This document shows positions 8,067-14,803 of a stretch of 19,322 nucleotides of DNA, piece by piece. Location: positions 7,506 through 26,827 of the forward strand of contig DIEM01000049.1 in the NCBI GenBank assembly GCA_002418625.1, in the 5' to 3' direction. Under the pieces are notes generated by a model. The model was given only the letters and a program-made list of their open reading frames with translations. It had not been told where the DNA came from and did not search any database. The stretch comes from Firmicutes bacterium UBA5774. GTDB lineage: Bacteria > Bacillota > Clostridia > Peptostreptococcales > Anaerovoracaceae. A program made the position numbers and the translations under genes. The stretch's first letter is position 1, and every line of letters starts with the position of its first letter.

Positions 8067-8095
8067 ATTATAAGCCCATAAATCAGGCTTGACAA
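8067..8095 (-). promoter_or_regulatory. Predicted sigma-A promoter of the ech operon
   Basis: On the minus strand TTGTCA (8095-8090) and TATAAT (8072-8067) are separated by exactly 17 bp. The first matches five of six consensus bases and the second all six. Transcription would start near 8060, giving a leader of about 90 nt to the TTG start of echA. It is the best promoter match in the gap and has no competing gene. Confidence 0.75.
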
Positions 8096-8100
8096 GGTAA

Positions 8101-8174
8101 ATATGCGCATATCATGAATTTACAGAATATTGCGCGCATTAATTGCGAAACCGATTTATCATTTGAAATTTCAA
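8101..8174. promoter_or_regulatory. Palindromes upstream of the ech promoter, candidate regulator sites
   Basis: Three palindromes lie just upstream of the predicted -35 box. ATATGCGCATAT (8101-8112) is a perfect 12-bp palindrome, with its centre about 46 bases before the inferred transcription start. TGCGCGCA (8131-8138) is a related core, with centres 28 bp apart. TTGAAATTTCAA (8163-8174) is a second perfect 12-bp palindrome. Placement fits an activator site, but no regulator is encoded nearby and AT-rich palindromes can occur by chance. Confidence 0.35.
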
Positions 8175-8417
8175 CATTCAAGGCTGCTGAAACACATAAG
8201 CTGCCATTAAACAAAATGGACTTTCGATCGGCTTCCCATCAAATCATCCGGGTACCTCCGGGCTGATTCCTTATATATATGAAGAACACCGAACGTATCA
8301 CAATTGCGACAAATGCCTATAATAACATATTCTAACTTAAAAGAAGCAAGTCCTATGCCAAAATACCGTCATATGACAGACATACTTAAATATAAAAAAG
8401 AATCAGGCCGGGCGCAC

Positions 8418-8450
8418 AAAAACTGCGGACGAATTCGCACTCGTCCGCAG
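8418..8450 (-). terminator. Intrinsic terminator of the APC permease gene
   Basis: CTGCGGACGA (8423-8432) pairs perfectly with TCGTCCGCAG (8441-8450) around an 8-nt loop. On the minus strand the stem is followed by TTTTT (8422-8418). It lies about 60 bp after the permease stop, so it ends that transcript and insulates the ech promoter. Confidence 0.9.
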
Positions 8451-8512
8451 AAAAATATTATAACCTATTTTATTCTTCCGGGAGTCTCTCTCCAGGGTTT
8501 GACAACGAACCG

Positions 8513-10213
8513 CTATTTGCCGGCTGATCCCGCATTGACTTCCGGATAAGCGCCTTTTTTCGGCTCGATCTTCTTTGCGACAAAGAATAGAACAACACCT
8601 AAGATCGCCGATACGACGGTGGCTGTCTGGATCCAGGACAGCATCGTGTCAAGGAATCCTTCTATGCCATAGACCTCAAGATACCAGTCGTTGCCCCAGT
8701 CACCCTCGAACCATGGCAGGAAGAGGGTTCCGATGAAGCCCATAACAGCCAGTACGATGAACATGAAGCTCATTCTCCTTGTGTCACCGACGGCCAGGCC
8801 GGTCTTTGAATTGACCGGGTAAGCGACTGCATTCTTTTTAGCCAGTCCGCCGTATCTCTTTTTCCATATGAGATACAGAACCGGTCCGGAAATGATGCCA
8901 ACCATGCCACCGATGAAATAATCGGTGCCGTTGATGAAGAACGCGATGAACGCGATGAAAATCGGTACGATGCAGATCAGGCAGAGGAATGCGTAGCCTC
9001 CGGGGATCTTGAACTTGAAATCCTCTTTCGGGATCCTCTTCCTGAGGATCATCGCCGAAATGAAGATCATAATGTAAGCTGAAACGAGAAGGAATACATC
9101 GATGACGACAACGACCTCGAAAGCGAAATTGCAGAGGATCAGGTTGACGATACCGACGGAAAGCACGGATACATACGGAACGCCATGCTTCTTGTCACAT
9201 TTGACCAGGATCGGCGGCGCCAGGTTGTCTTCCGCAAGCGCGAAAAATCCTCTGGAACCGGAGGCGATGTATGTATTGTATATAGAGCACTGGGCCAGGA
9301 CCGCGACTATGACGAAGAACAAGCCGAAGGCAGGGCCCCAGTAGGTGGTGACGACATCCGCGTAGCCAACCACGTCCCCTTCCGTCCCCCAGTCCTCCCA
9401 CATGCCCATGGAGGCCAGTCCGGCCATCGTAGGCAGGATATAGACCAGCATGATCAGCGGCACTGTGATCAGCGTCGCTTTAGGAATGACCTGCGGATTG
9501 GAGATCTCTCCTGCTACCGTGGACATGGATTCATATCCCGAATACATCCACATGCCAATTGCGATGCCCATGCCTACATAATAAACCCAGTCAGCAAATG
9601 GGATGCCGGACAGACCCATGATATCGCCATCCGCCGTAAATGGAATGAACGGATTCTGGGTCCAGTTGGTGAAGCCGACGATGGCGACCATGCCGAACGC
9701 CACGATGACCAATATGGACAGGATGGTGGACACGATGCCGACATCCCGTACGCCTCGAATATTTATATACGTAAAGATAATAATAATGGCAGCCTTCACT
9801 CCGAATTCGGCAACGCCGTCAAGGCCGAACTCGCCTGCCAGATAGCCTCCGGCAAGAATAACGTAAAGCGTGTTATCGATATAAATGGATATGGTTCTCC
9901 ACCAGCCTGCCTGGAACCCCCAGAATTCTCCCAGAGCCTCCTGCACCCATTTGTAATATCCGCCCTCTTGAGGCCTGGCAGATCCCAGTTCCGCGGCAAC
10001 CAGACCCAAAGGTGTGCTCCATAGGAACGGAAGCACGATCAGCATGACCAGCGTCAATCCGGGGCCGGACTCAGGTATCATTTCCTCAATGCCGTATGCC
10101 CCTGCGGCGCAAAGGCAGAAAATCATGAATACGACAGTCGAAGTCTTCATTTCATGCTTTTTCAGGCCCACGCTTTCGGTGTCCATCTTGGCGCCTTTAG
10201 CAACATCACTCAT
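8513..10213 (-). CDS. APC-superfamily permease (amino acid or polyamine type)
   Basis: This is an integral membrane transporter of 566 residues with at least 12, probably 14, hydrophobic helices. The first helix contains AAGAYGIEEMIPESGPG, followed by PLGLVAAELGSARPQEGGYY. This pair of motifs is typical of the APC superfamily and closest to the layout of the polyamine:H+ symporter (PHS) branch. A central MWMYSGYESMSTVAGEISNP segment is the family's substrate-region motif. The C-terminus adds two helices after RRMSF and ends in a short lysine-rich tail. The substrate is not readable from sequence. The start ATG at 10213 follows AAAGGAGGT. It has its own terminator and leader, so it forms a single-gene unit. 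No hydrogenase link is implied. Confidence 0.88.
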   Translation of the reverse strand: MSDVAKGAKMDTESVGLKKHEMKTSTVVFMIFCLCAAGAYGIEEMIPESGPGLTLVMLIVLPFLWSTPLGLVAAELGSARPQEGGYYKWVQEALGEFWGFQAGWWRTISIYIDNTLYVILAGGYLAGEFGLDGVAEFGVKAAIIIIFTYINIRGVRDVGIVSTILSILVIVAFGMVAIVGFTNWTQNPFIPFTADGDIMGLSGIPFADWVYYVGMGIAIGMWMYSGYESMSTVAGEISNPQVIPKATLITVPLIMLVYILPTMAGLASMGMWEDWGTEGDVVGYADVVTTYWGPAFGLFFVIVAVLAQCSIYNTYIASGSRGFFALAEDNLAPPILVKCDKKHGVPYVSVLSVGIVNLILCNFAFEVVVVIDVFLLVSAYIMIFISAMILRKRIPKEDFKFKIPGGYAFLCLICIVPIFIAFIAFFINGTDYFIGGMVGIISGPVLYLIWKKRYGGLAKKNAVAYPVNSKTGLAVGDTRRMSFMFIVLAVMGFIGTLFLPWFEGDWGNDWYLEVYGIEGFLDTMLSWIQTATVVSAILGVVLFFVAKKIEPKKGAYPEVNAGSAGK

Positions 10214-10333
10214 TATGTTTTTACCTCCTTTGTTCTTTGATCGAATGCATGATACTACATCGTAATTCTATTCTAATTCGCAGCCATGCCTTTTTCAATT
10301 GAATTTGGAATATTCAGCCAACTGCAATGGCAA

Positions 10334-10393
10334 TTAAGCAATAAAGTTACGATTATACAGCTTATTAATAAGCTTTTCCATGCGCTCCTGCAT
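10334..10393 (-). CDS. Possible 19-residue leader peptide upstream of the permease gene
   Basis: ATG at 10393 follows AAAAGGAGGGAGC, one of the strongest ribosome binding sites in the window. It opens a reading frame of 19 codons (starts MQERMEKLIN, ends NRNFIA) closed by TAA at 10334. The peptide is amphipathic, with mixed charge and no run of one regulatory amino acid. It ends about 120 bp before the permease start, so it sits in the leader. It could be a translated leader that controls the permease, a tiny functional protein, or chance. The 16-bp palindrome lies within its codons. Confidence 0.4.
   Translation of the reverse strand: MQERMEKLINKLYNRNFIA
10359..10374. repeat. Perfect 16-bp palindrome in the permease leader
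   Basis: AGCTTATTAATAAGCT equals its own reverse complement over all 16 bases. A palindrome this long is unlikely by chance in a gap of about 400 bp. It lies inside the small reading frame and could be a DNA-binding site or a hairpin in the leader RNA. Confidence 0.6.
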
Positions 10394-10496
10394 GCTCCCT
10401 CCTTTTATCGCGCTTTTCCCATTCTAAATAATTTGACTTCCCCGCGCAATGATCCGCTTGCTTAATAAATGTCATTAGTTTGCTTGATAGCAATGC

Positions 10497-10532
10497 AAAA
10501 AACAGCCGCCTGATGATTTCCAGGCTGCTGTT
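10497..10532 (-). terminator. Intrinsic terminator after recR
   Basis: A 12-bp stem with one mismatch (10501-10512 with 10521-10532) and an 8-nt loop is followed on the minus strand by TTTTTT (10502-10497). It lies 85 bp beyond the recR stop and closes the dnaX-ybaB-recR unit. Confidence 0.87.
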
Positions 10533-10617
10533 TATCGATTTTCCTGTATTCAGTTGTCAGATCCGGGGACAAAATCGTTCATTGCACGATCGGTTCCACA
10601 GCAAATCCGGAATGCGC

Positions 10618-11217
10618 TCACAGCTCCCTGCGGCCCTCCATAGCTTTGGAGAGTGTGACTTCGTCCGCATATTCCAGGTCACCGCCGACCGGAACACCGT
10701 GGGCGATCCTGGTCACCTTGATGCCGGATGGCTTGATCAGCCTTGCCGCATACATGGCCGTCGCCTCTCCCTCGATATTTGGATTCGTAGCCATGATGAT
10801 CTCCCTGACGTCATTCTGCTGCAGTCTGATTATCAGCTGTTTCAAGTTGATATCGTCCGGGCCTATGCCGTCGATCGGCGATATCGCTCCATGCAGTACA
10901 TGATAAAGGCCGTTGAATTCCTTGATCCGCTCCATGGCGCTGACGTCCCTCGGACTTTCGACCACGCAAATAAGGCCGCGGTCCCTTGATTCGTCGCTGC
11001 AGATCCTGCACGGGTCCGTATCAGTCAGGTTGCCGCAGACGGAACAGTATTTCATATTTTTCTTCGCGTCCGTCATGGCTTCGGCCAGCGCCGCAACATC
11101 TTTCCCGTCCATCGACAGAATGTGAAAAGCTAGCCGCTGGGCGCTTTTCCCGCCGACGCCCGGAAGCTTTGACAATTCATTGATCAATTTTGTCAGGGGT
11201 TTTGCGTAGTATTTCAT
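10618..11217 (-). CDS. recR: RecR, recombination mediator protein
   Basis: RecR works with RecO and RecF to load RecA onto gapped DNA. The 199-residue protein starts with a helix-hairpin-helix region (LSKLPGVGGKSAQRLAFHIL). It continues with a four-cysteine zinc site (C58, C61, C70, C73) and a Toprim domain from about residue 80 (LICVVESPRDV, later ATNPNIEGEATA). It ends with the Walker B-like GGDLEYADEVTL. Length and domain order are typical. It is 34 bp downstream of ybaB and cotranscribed with dnaX, a conserved Firmicutes arrangement. A terminator follows. Confidence 0.98.
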   Translation of the reverse strand: MKYYAKPLTKLINELSKLPGVGGKSAQRLAFHILSMDGKDVAALAEAMTDAKKNMKYCSVCGNLTDTDPCRICSDESRDRGLICVVESPRDVSAMERIKEFNGLYHVLHGAISPIDGIGPDDINLKQLIIRLQQNDVREIIMATNPNIEGEATAMYAARLIKPSGIKVTRIAHGVPVGGDLEYADEVTLSKAMEGRREL

Positions 11218-11251
11218 CTTGCCTCCAGTAACGATGCGGCCGTCGAATGTC

Positions 11252-11608
11252 TTACAGGAGTCCGGGTATCGACAATCCGCCGGTCAGCTTGCCCATTTCA
11301 CTCTGTGATATCTCTTCGATCTGCCTCAGCGCTTCATTGGCGGCCACCATCACAAGATCCTCCAGCATTTCCACATCATCGGGATCCACGACCTCCGGCT
11401 TTATCTTGATCGATACGATCTCCTTCTTGCCGTTGACAGTCACGCTGATCGCGCCGCCGCCTGCAGTCGCTTCGATCTCTTTCTTTTCCAGCTCCGCCTG
11501 GACCTCTTCCATTTGTCTCTGCATGGCCTGCATCTGCTGCATCTGCTTCTGCATATTAGCCTGCCCGCCGCCGCCCGGTTTTTTGCCGGCTCTCATTCCT
11601 TTTCCCAT
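11252..11608 (-). CDS. ybaB: YbaB/EbfC-family nucleoid-associated DNA-binding protein
   Basis: YbaB/EbfC is a small dimeric DNA-binding protein associated with the nucleoid. The 118-residue protein has a basic Gly-rich N-terminus, a Met/Gln-rich coiled-coil helix (QKQMQQMQAMQRQMEEVQ), and the core ISVTVNGKKEIVSIKIKPEVVD followed by a helical C-terminal part. I chose the ATG at 11608 because GGGGAGG lies 6-7 nt upstream. An in-frame TTG at 11623 overlaps that site and is unlikely to be used. It lies between dnaX (17-bp gap) and recR, as in most Firmicutes. Confidence 0.96.
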   Translation of the reverse strand: MGKGMRAGKKPGGGGQANMQKQMQQMQAMQRQMEEVQAELEKKEIEATAGGGAISVTVNGKKEIVSIKIKPEVVDPDDVEMLEDLVMVAANEALRQIEEISQSEMGKLTGGLSIPGLL

Positions 11609-11625
11609 TACAAACCTCCCCAATT

Positions 11626-13344
11626 CTACTCTATGATATCGATGGCTATTCCGAGGCGTTTCTGCGCTTCCTCGGCTATTTCCTCAATGGATTTTTCTTC
11701 TTCATGTTTCTTTTTCTCTTCAAGCACGCTGCATTCCATTCTCAGCATTTTGCCAAGATGCTTTTCGACCAGTTTTTCCAGCGCCTTCCTGTTTCTTTCG
11801 ACAAATTCCGCAGCGAGGCCGCTGGTGGCCTCCACATAGAAGTGCTTGTGGTCGATGCCCTTAAGCCGCGTGCCTGCGCGCATCAGATTGAAACTGCCCT
11901 TTTCCGCTTCCGCATCTTCAAATATATTATGCCAGAGCGACGCGGGATCGATATGCGGCATTTCCGGCGTCGGCTCAGCCAGATGTGGATCTGCGAACGG
12001 GACATTCTGCGCTGCGGATGGCTCTGTTTTCACTGCGGACGGCTCTTCTTTCCCTGAAGCCGCGGCCGGCTCCTTCGGAGCGGCGGCCGCAATGTCGCGG
12101 CTGTTTGGATCGGCCGGCCGCTCATTTGTAGCGCCTGCCTGCGCCTTCGGACTTTTTTCAGGTCTGGCAGACGCTGCTACCGCTCCGGACAACACGCCGC
12201 GAGCCACTGCTTTTTCAAGCGCCGCTATTCTTGCGCCGAAAGCATCCGAGGACTGATCCATGGCAGGCGAGGACAGCCGGACGATCGCCAGCTCGAGAAG
12301 CGTTCTCGGCTGAGTGGACCACTTGGCCTCCGCCGCCGTCCTGGACAGCTCCATGATGGCATTATTGATGAATTCAATGGACGTTTCATCGCCCTGTGCC
12401 TTGATGCGCTCTATGTTCTCCATGGACATATTCAATATGCCTTCGGGATTTTTGACGTATTTTGTCATCATCAGATTCCTGAGATGATAGATCCAGTCTC
12501 TTAGAAACTGCTTGGGATCCTTGCCGTCGGCCATGATCCGGTCCGTAAGCGTCAGCGCCGCCGCAGTTTCCGAACGGAGGATCATTTCCGTCATCTCGAT
12601 GAACGCCTCTTCACCGGCTGTCCCTAATATATCCGCGACGTCGCTCCTTCCGATCTTTTTCGTCCCGGAGGACGTGCATTGATCCAGAATACTGAGCCCA
12701 TCGCGCACCGATCCGTCTGAATTGGCGGCAATAAGCGCCAATGCGCTTTCCTCCGCCTCGACACCGATCTCGTCGCAGATCCTCTTCATGCTCAGGATCA
12801 TTTCCTTCTCCGGGATCCTTCTGAAATCAAGGCGCAGGCATCTTGATAGGATCGTCGCCGGCAGCTTCTGAACCTCGGTTGTCGCAAGGACGAACATGAC
12901 ATGACTGGGCGGCTCCTCAAGCGTCTTCAGCAGCGCATTGAAAGCCCCCGACGACAGCATGTGGACCTCATCGATGATATAGACCTTGCAGCGGCCTGAA
13001 GCCGGCGGATACTTGACGCTTTCACGCAGCTCCCTGACATTGTCCACGCCGTTGTTGGAGGCCGCGTCGATCTCGATAACATCCATGAAAATACCTTTCT
13101 GGATGCTTACGCAGTTCGCGCAAACGCCGCAGGGCCTGTGCCCCGGATCCGCAAGGCAGTTGACGCCTTTGGCCAGGATCCTTGCCGTCGACGTTTTTCC
13201 CGTTCCCCTCGTCCCGCAGAACAAATAGGCGTGGCCGGTCTGCCCTGTCCTGATCTGGTTTTGAAGGATCTTCACGATATGCCCCTGTCCGACAAGGGCG
13301 TCGAAGGTCTCCGGTCTGAAATTTCTATAAAGAGCCTGGTACAT
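11626..13344 (-). CDS. dnaX: DnaX, DNA polymerase III clamp-loader subunit (tau/gamma)
   Basis: DnaX is the ATPase of the clamp loader that opens the beta sliding clamp during replication. The 572-residue protein has Walker A GTRGTGKTS (44-52), a zinc site (C63, C72, C75, C78), Walker B IIDEVHML (123-130) and the SRC sensor motif (167-169). A clamp-loader domain III follows, then a long Ala/Pro/Lys-rich linker from about residue 390, and a C-terminal domain ending KRLGIAIDII. The start is the ATG at 13344, preceded by AGGAGA. The reading frame continues upstream, but there it covers the SRP RNA and has no ribosome site, so it is not used. It heads the dnaX-ybaB-recR group. Confidence 0.98.
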   Translation of the reverse strand: MYQALYRNFRPETFDALVGQGHIVKILQNQIRTGQTGHAYLFCGTRGTGKTSTARILAKGVNCLADPGHRPCGVCANCVSIQKGIFMDVIEIDAASNNGVDNVRELRESVKYPPASGRCKVYIIDEVHMLSSGAFNALLKTLEEPPSHVMFVLATTEVQKLPATILSRCLRLDFRRIPEKEMILSMKRICDEIGVEAEESALALIAANSDGSVRDGLSILDQCTSSGTKKIGRSDVADILGTAGEEAFIEMTEMILRSETAAALTLTDRIMADGKDPKQFLRDWIYHLRNLMMTKYVKNPEGILNMSMENIERIKAQGDETSIEFINNAIMELSRTAAEAKWSTQPRTLLELAIVRLSSPAMDQSSDAFGARIAALEKAVARGVLSGAVAASARPEKSPKAQAGATNERPADPNSRDIAAAAPKEPAAASGKEEPSAVKTEPSAAQNVPFADPHLAEPTPEMPHIDPASLWHNIFEDAEAEKGSFNLMRAGTRLKGIDHKHFYVEATSGLAAEFVERNRKALEKLVEKHLGKMLRMECSVLEEKKKHEEEKSIEEIAEEAQKRLGIAIDIIE

Positions 13345-13367
13345 GGCTGATCTCCTATCAAATGAAA

Positions 13368-13530
13368 GAATTGCCCTTGGGCAGAGCTTCGTACGGCAAT
13401 GAAAAAGGCTGATCTGCGGCACATAAGAAAACCCGCTTATCGCTGCTTCCTTCCGGACCTGACGAGGTTCACAGACTCTTATTGCGCAGGACCCAGTCCA
13501 CGCCCATACGAAGCTGCCCAAGGGCAATTC
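13368..13530 (-). ncRNA. ffs: Signal recognition particle RNA (SRP RNA, 4.5S-like)
   Basis: This RNA pairs with Ffh to target membrane and secreted proteins. The diagnostic helix 8 core GTCAGGTCCGGAAGGAAGCA is intact on the minus strand, with the GGAA tetraloop and the asymmetric loop around it. Flanking arms pair (CTGCGCAATAAGA with TCTTATGTGCCGCAG). The outermost arms pair almost perfectly over about 24 bases, with one 2-nt bulge. The hairpin spans about 163 nt, longer than E. coli 4.5S and shorter than Bacillus scRNA, and I see no Alu domain. Ends are inferred from pairing. It lies 4 bp after tRNA-Ser and about 23 bp before dnaX. Confidence 0.92.
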
Positions 13531-13534
13531 ATTT

Positions 13535-13622
13535 TGGCGGAGAGAGCGGGACTCGAACCCGCGGGCCTGTTACGGCTTACACGCTTTCCAGGCGTGCCCC
13601 TTAGCCACTCGGTCATCTCTCC
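13535..13622 (-). tRNA. tRNA-Ser (anticodon GGA)
   Basis: The cloverleaf folds cleanly: acceptor GGAGAGA with TCTCTCC, anticodon stem CACGC/GCGTG around loop CTGGAAA, and T arm GCGGG-TTCGAGT-CCCGC. It has the long variable arm typical of serine tRNAs. The GGA anticodon reads UCC and UCU. The 3' CCA is encoded in the DNA (13537-13535). SRP RNA begins 4 bp later, so both probably come from one precursor. Confidence 0.97.
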
Positions 13623-13711
13623 ATGAATGATTGTATTTTCAACGTTATACGGTTTTTTTCAGACAAAATTTCCATCATCAGGGAATCCGTTCTGCAAATC
13701 CGTCGAGTTCA

Positions 13712-13740
13712 ATAATACTATATGTCATCAATAAAAACAA
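13712..13740 (-). promoter_or_regulatory. Possible promoter for the tRNA-Ser/SRP RNA unit
   Basis: On the minus strand TTGTTT (13740-13735) and TATTAT (13717-13712) are 17 bp apart, giving a start near 13705. The -10 is good and the -35 is weak. It lies between the upstream gene and the tRNA, where a promoter is needed because no terminator for the upstream gene is obvious. Confidence 0.3.
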
Positions 13741-13752
13741 GGTGCCAAAATA

Positions 13753-14205
13753 TTATTTTCCGCATTTGTTGATGATATTCAGGACGCGAAAGTCGATTTG
13801 AACATCCTCCCTGCTTCTGCAATTGTCTAAAATAAGGGACAACAATTCCCCATAGCCCTTTGTCCAGCGTGAGACTGCTATTTTATCACGATCCGAGCAT
13901 ATTCCGACAGTCTCCGTCACGAGGGAGCCTCCCGACAGCTTCTTGATCTCCGCGACCTGGTCCCATTTGATATAGGTGCTTTTCAGCAGGCTCCTCAATG
14001 CCAGCCCTTCGTCCCCGACATCGTAAAAAGTAAAAATGCTGTCTATTATTGCAGCGATGAATACAATGAAGCAGCATGCATAAATAACGACCGTCGCCAT
14101 ATCAGGGATCGTTTTCAACGATCCCGCAGCAAAGTAAACCATGGTCACCGCCACAAAGACCAAGGCCAGATGAACCTGTATCTTGTATCTGAATCTCCTG
14201 CTCAT
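13753..14205 (-). CDS. Small membrane protein of unknown function, PH-like soluble domain
   Basis: I do not recognise a named family. The 150-residue protein has a basic N-terminus (SRRFRYKIQ), two membrane helices at about 12-30 and 37-58, then a soluble part rich in beta-strand patterns. That part runs FYDVGDEGLALRS, STYIKWDQVAEIKKL, then a regular strand/turn pattern and a final helix with DVQIDFRVLNIINKC. Two N-terminal helices followed by a strand-rich domain with a 'W-x-x-V-x-x-I' turn resembles bacterial PH-domain (YcxB/DUF304-like) membrane proteins. That is a weak structural analogy. The start ATG at 14205 follows AAGGAG. It has its own likely promoter and is divergent from the rhodanese gene. 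Confidence 0.75.
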   Translation of the reverse strand: MSRRFRYKIQVHLALVFVAVTMVYFAAGSLKTIPDMATVVIYACCFIVFIAAIIDSIFTFYDVGDEGLALRSLLKSTYIKWDQVAEIKKLSGGSLVTETVGICSDRDKIAVSRWTKGYGELLSLILDNCRSREDVQIDFRVLNIINKCGK

Positions 14206-14260
14206 ATAATCTCCTTTTTTTCAATAATGTTGTGTTGCTTTCAAAACGGGACTGTGTTAT

Positions 14261-14288
14261 ATTATACCTGTCTAGGGTATATTTTGAA
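14261..14288 (-). promoter_or_regulatory. Predicted promoter of the small membrane protein gene, with an overlapping inverted repeat
   Basis: On the minus strand TTCAAA (14288-14283) and a perfect TATAAT (14266-14261) are 16 bp apart. An inverted repeat TATACC-N7-GGTATA (14263-14281) covers the -10 box and most of the spacer. A protein bound there would block this promoter, so it is a candidate operator. Confidence 0.55.
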
Positions 14289-14357
14289 GAATTGAATTGT
14301 TCCCTTGCTGCAATTGATTTCAACCCTGATACAATTATCAGAAAGAAGGTATGAATT

Positions 14358-14750
14358 ATGGAATATTTGATTGCGGGCATAGGCGCCCTGCTGGTTTTCG
14401 CCTTTCTCTATCCTAAAATCATGGTCGGGATGGATAAGAACATCACCAACGTCACAGGCGCTGAAGCCTCTGATATCATTGGAAGCACAAAGGATCTGGC
14501 GATATTGGACGTCAGGACCCATGGAGAATTCCAGATGGGCCACATACCCGGCGCCAAAATCATGCCCGTTACCGAGATCGGCTCAAGGATCGGCGAGTTA
14601 TCCAAGTACAAAAACAGGCCTCTGCTTGTATACTGCGCTTCAGGCAGCAGAAGCCCGAAGGCTGTACTGCTGCTTTCCAGAAATAGCTTTGGGCCAATCT
14701 ATCATATGAACCGCGGCCTGAACGGATGGCCGGGCGCCCTGAAGCGATAA
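14358..14750 (+). CDS. Membrane-anchored rhodanese-like sulfurtransferase
   Basis: Rhodanese-fold proteins carry a persulfide on a catalytic cysteine and transfer sulfur to acceptors. The 130-residue protein has one N-terminal helix (about residues 3-24) that should anchor it in the membrane. A single rhodanese domain follows: AILDVRTHGEFQMGHIPGA (about 48-66) and the active-site loop CASGSRS with C93. The final segment YHMNRGLNGWPG is typical of the domain. The cysteine is present, so it is probably active rather than a regulatory relative. The side of the membrane it faces is not certain. The start ATG at 14358 has GAAGG upstream. It is the only complete plus-strand gene here, and no clear terminator follows before the convergent thrC. 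Confidence 0.93.
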   Translation: MEYLIAGIGALLVFAFLYPKIMVGMDKNITNVTGAEASDIIGSTKDLAILDVRTHGEFQMGHIPGAKIMPVTEIGSRIGELSKYKNRPLLVYCASGSRSPKAVLLLSRNSFGPIYHMNRGLNGWPGALKR

Positions 14751-14803
14751 AGCGCATCCCGATCGCACATCTATTCGGTCTGTTCGCCCAGCCTGCCTGC
14801 GCC

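Larger units (their letters stand above)
7970..8512. other. 543-bp intergenic region between the permease gene and echA
   Basis: No convincing gene is seen on either strand. It holds, from the right, the permease terminator (8418-8450), an AT-rich stretch, a small hairpin (CCATT/AATGG at 8204-8219), three palindromes, the ech promoter and the ech leader. The leader contains a short CTCAA/TTGAG inverted repeat near 8008-8019 but no riboswitch that I recognise. Confidence 0.7.
10214..10617. other. 404-bp intergenic region between recR and the permease gene
   Basis: From the recR side it contains about 85 bp of 3' trailer, the recR terminator (10497-10532) and a possible weak promoter (TAGAAT on the minus strand near 10424-10429, no clear -35 box). 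The 19-codon reading frame follows, then roughly 120 bp of AT-rich leader with a normal permease ribosome binding site. Apart from the 19-codon frame, no further gene is seen. Confidence 0.6.

Noticed and set aside
8304..8549. Plus-strand open frame (81 codons) between the permease and echA
   Set aside because: It lacks an ATG with a ribosome site, runs through the permease terminator and overlaps the permease 3' end.
9185..10024. Long plus-strand open frame (279 codons) across the permease gene
   Set aside because: It is antisense to a well-supported APC permease, has low-complexity composition and no ribosome site. It is a shadow frame.
12153..12158. Possible dnaX frameshift site (A6 run in the linker) giving a gamma-like short product
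   Set aside because: A -1 shift there would hit a stop after about ten codons, which would suit gamma. But the run is not a classical X-XXY-YYZ heptamer and six A is short for transcriptional slippage. Mass spectrometry for a protein of about 45 kDa would decide.
13345..13527. Upstream in-frame extension of DnaX
   Set aside because: It would translate through the SRP RNA and the start would have no ribosome site. The conserved N-terminus MYQALYRNFRP begins at 13344.
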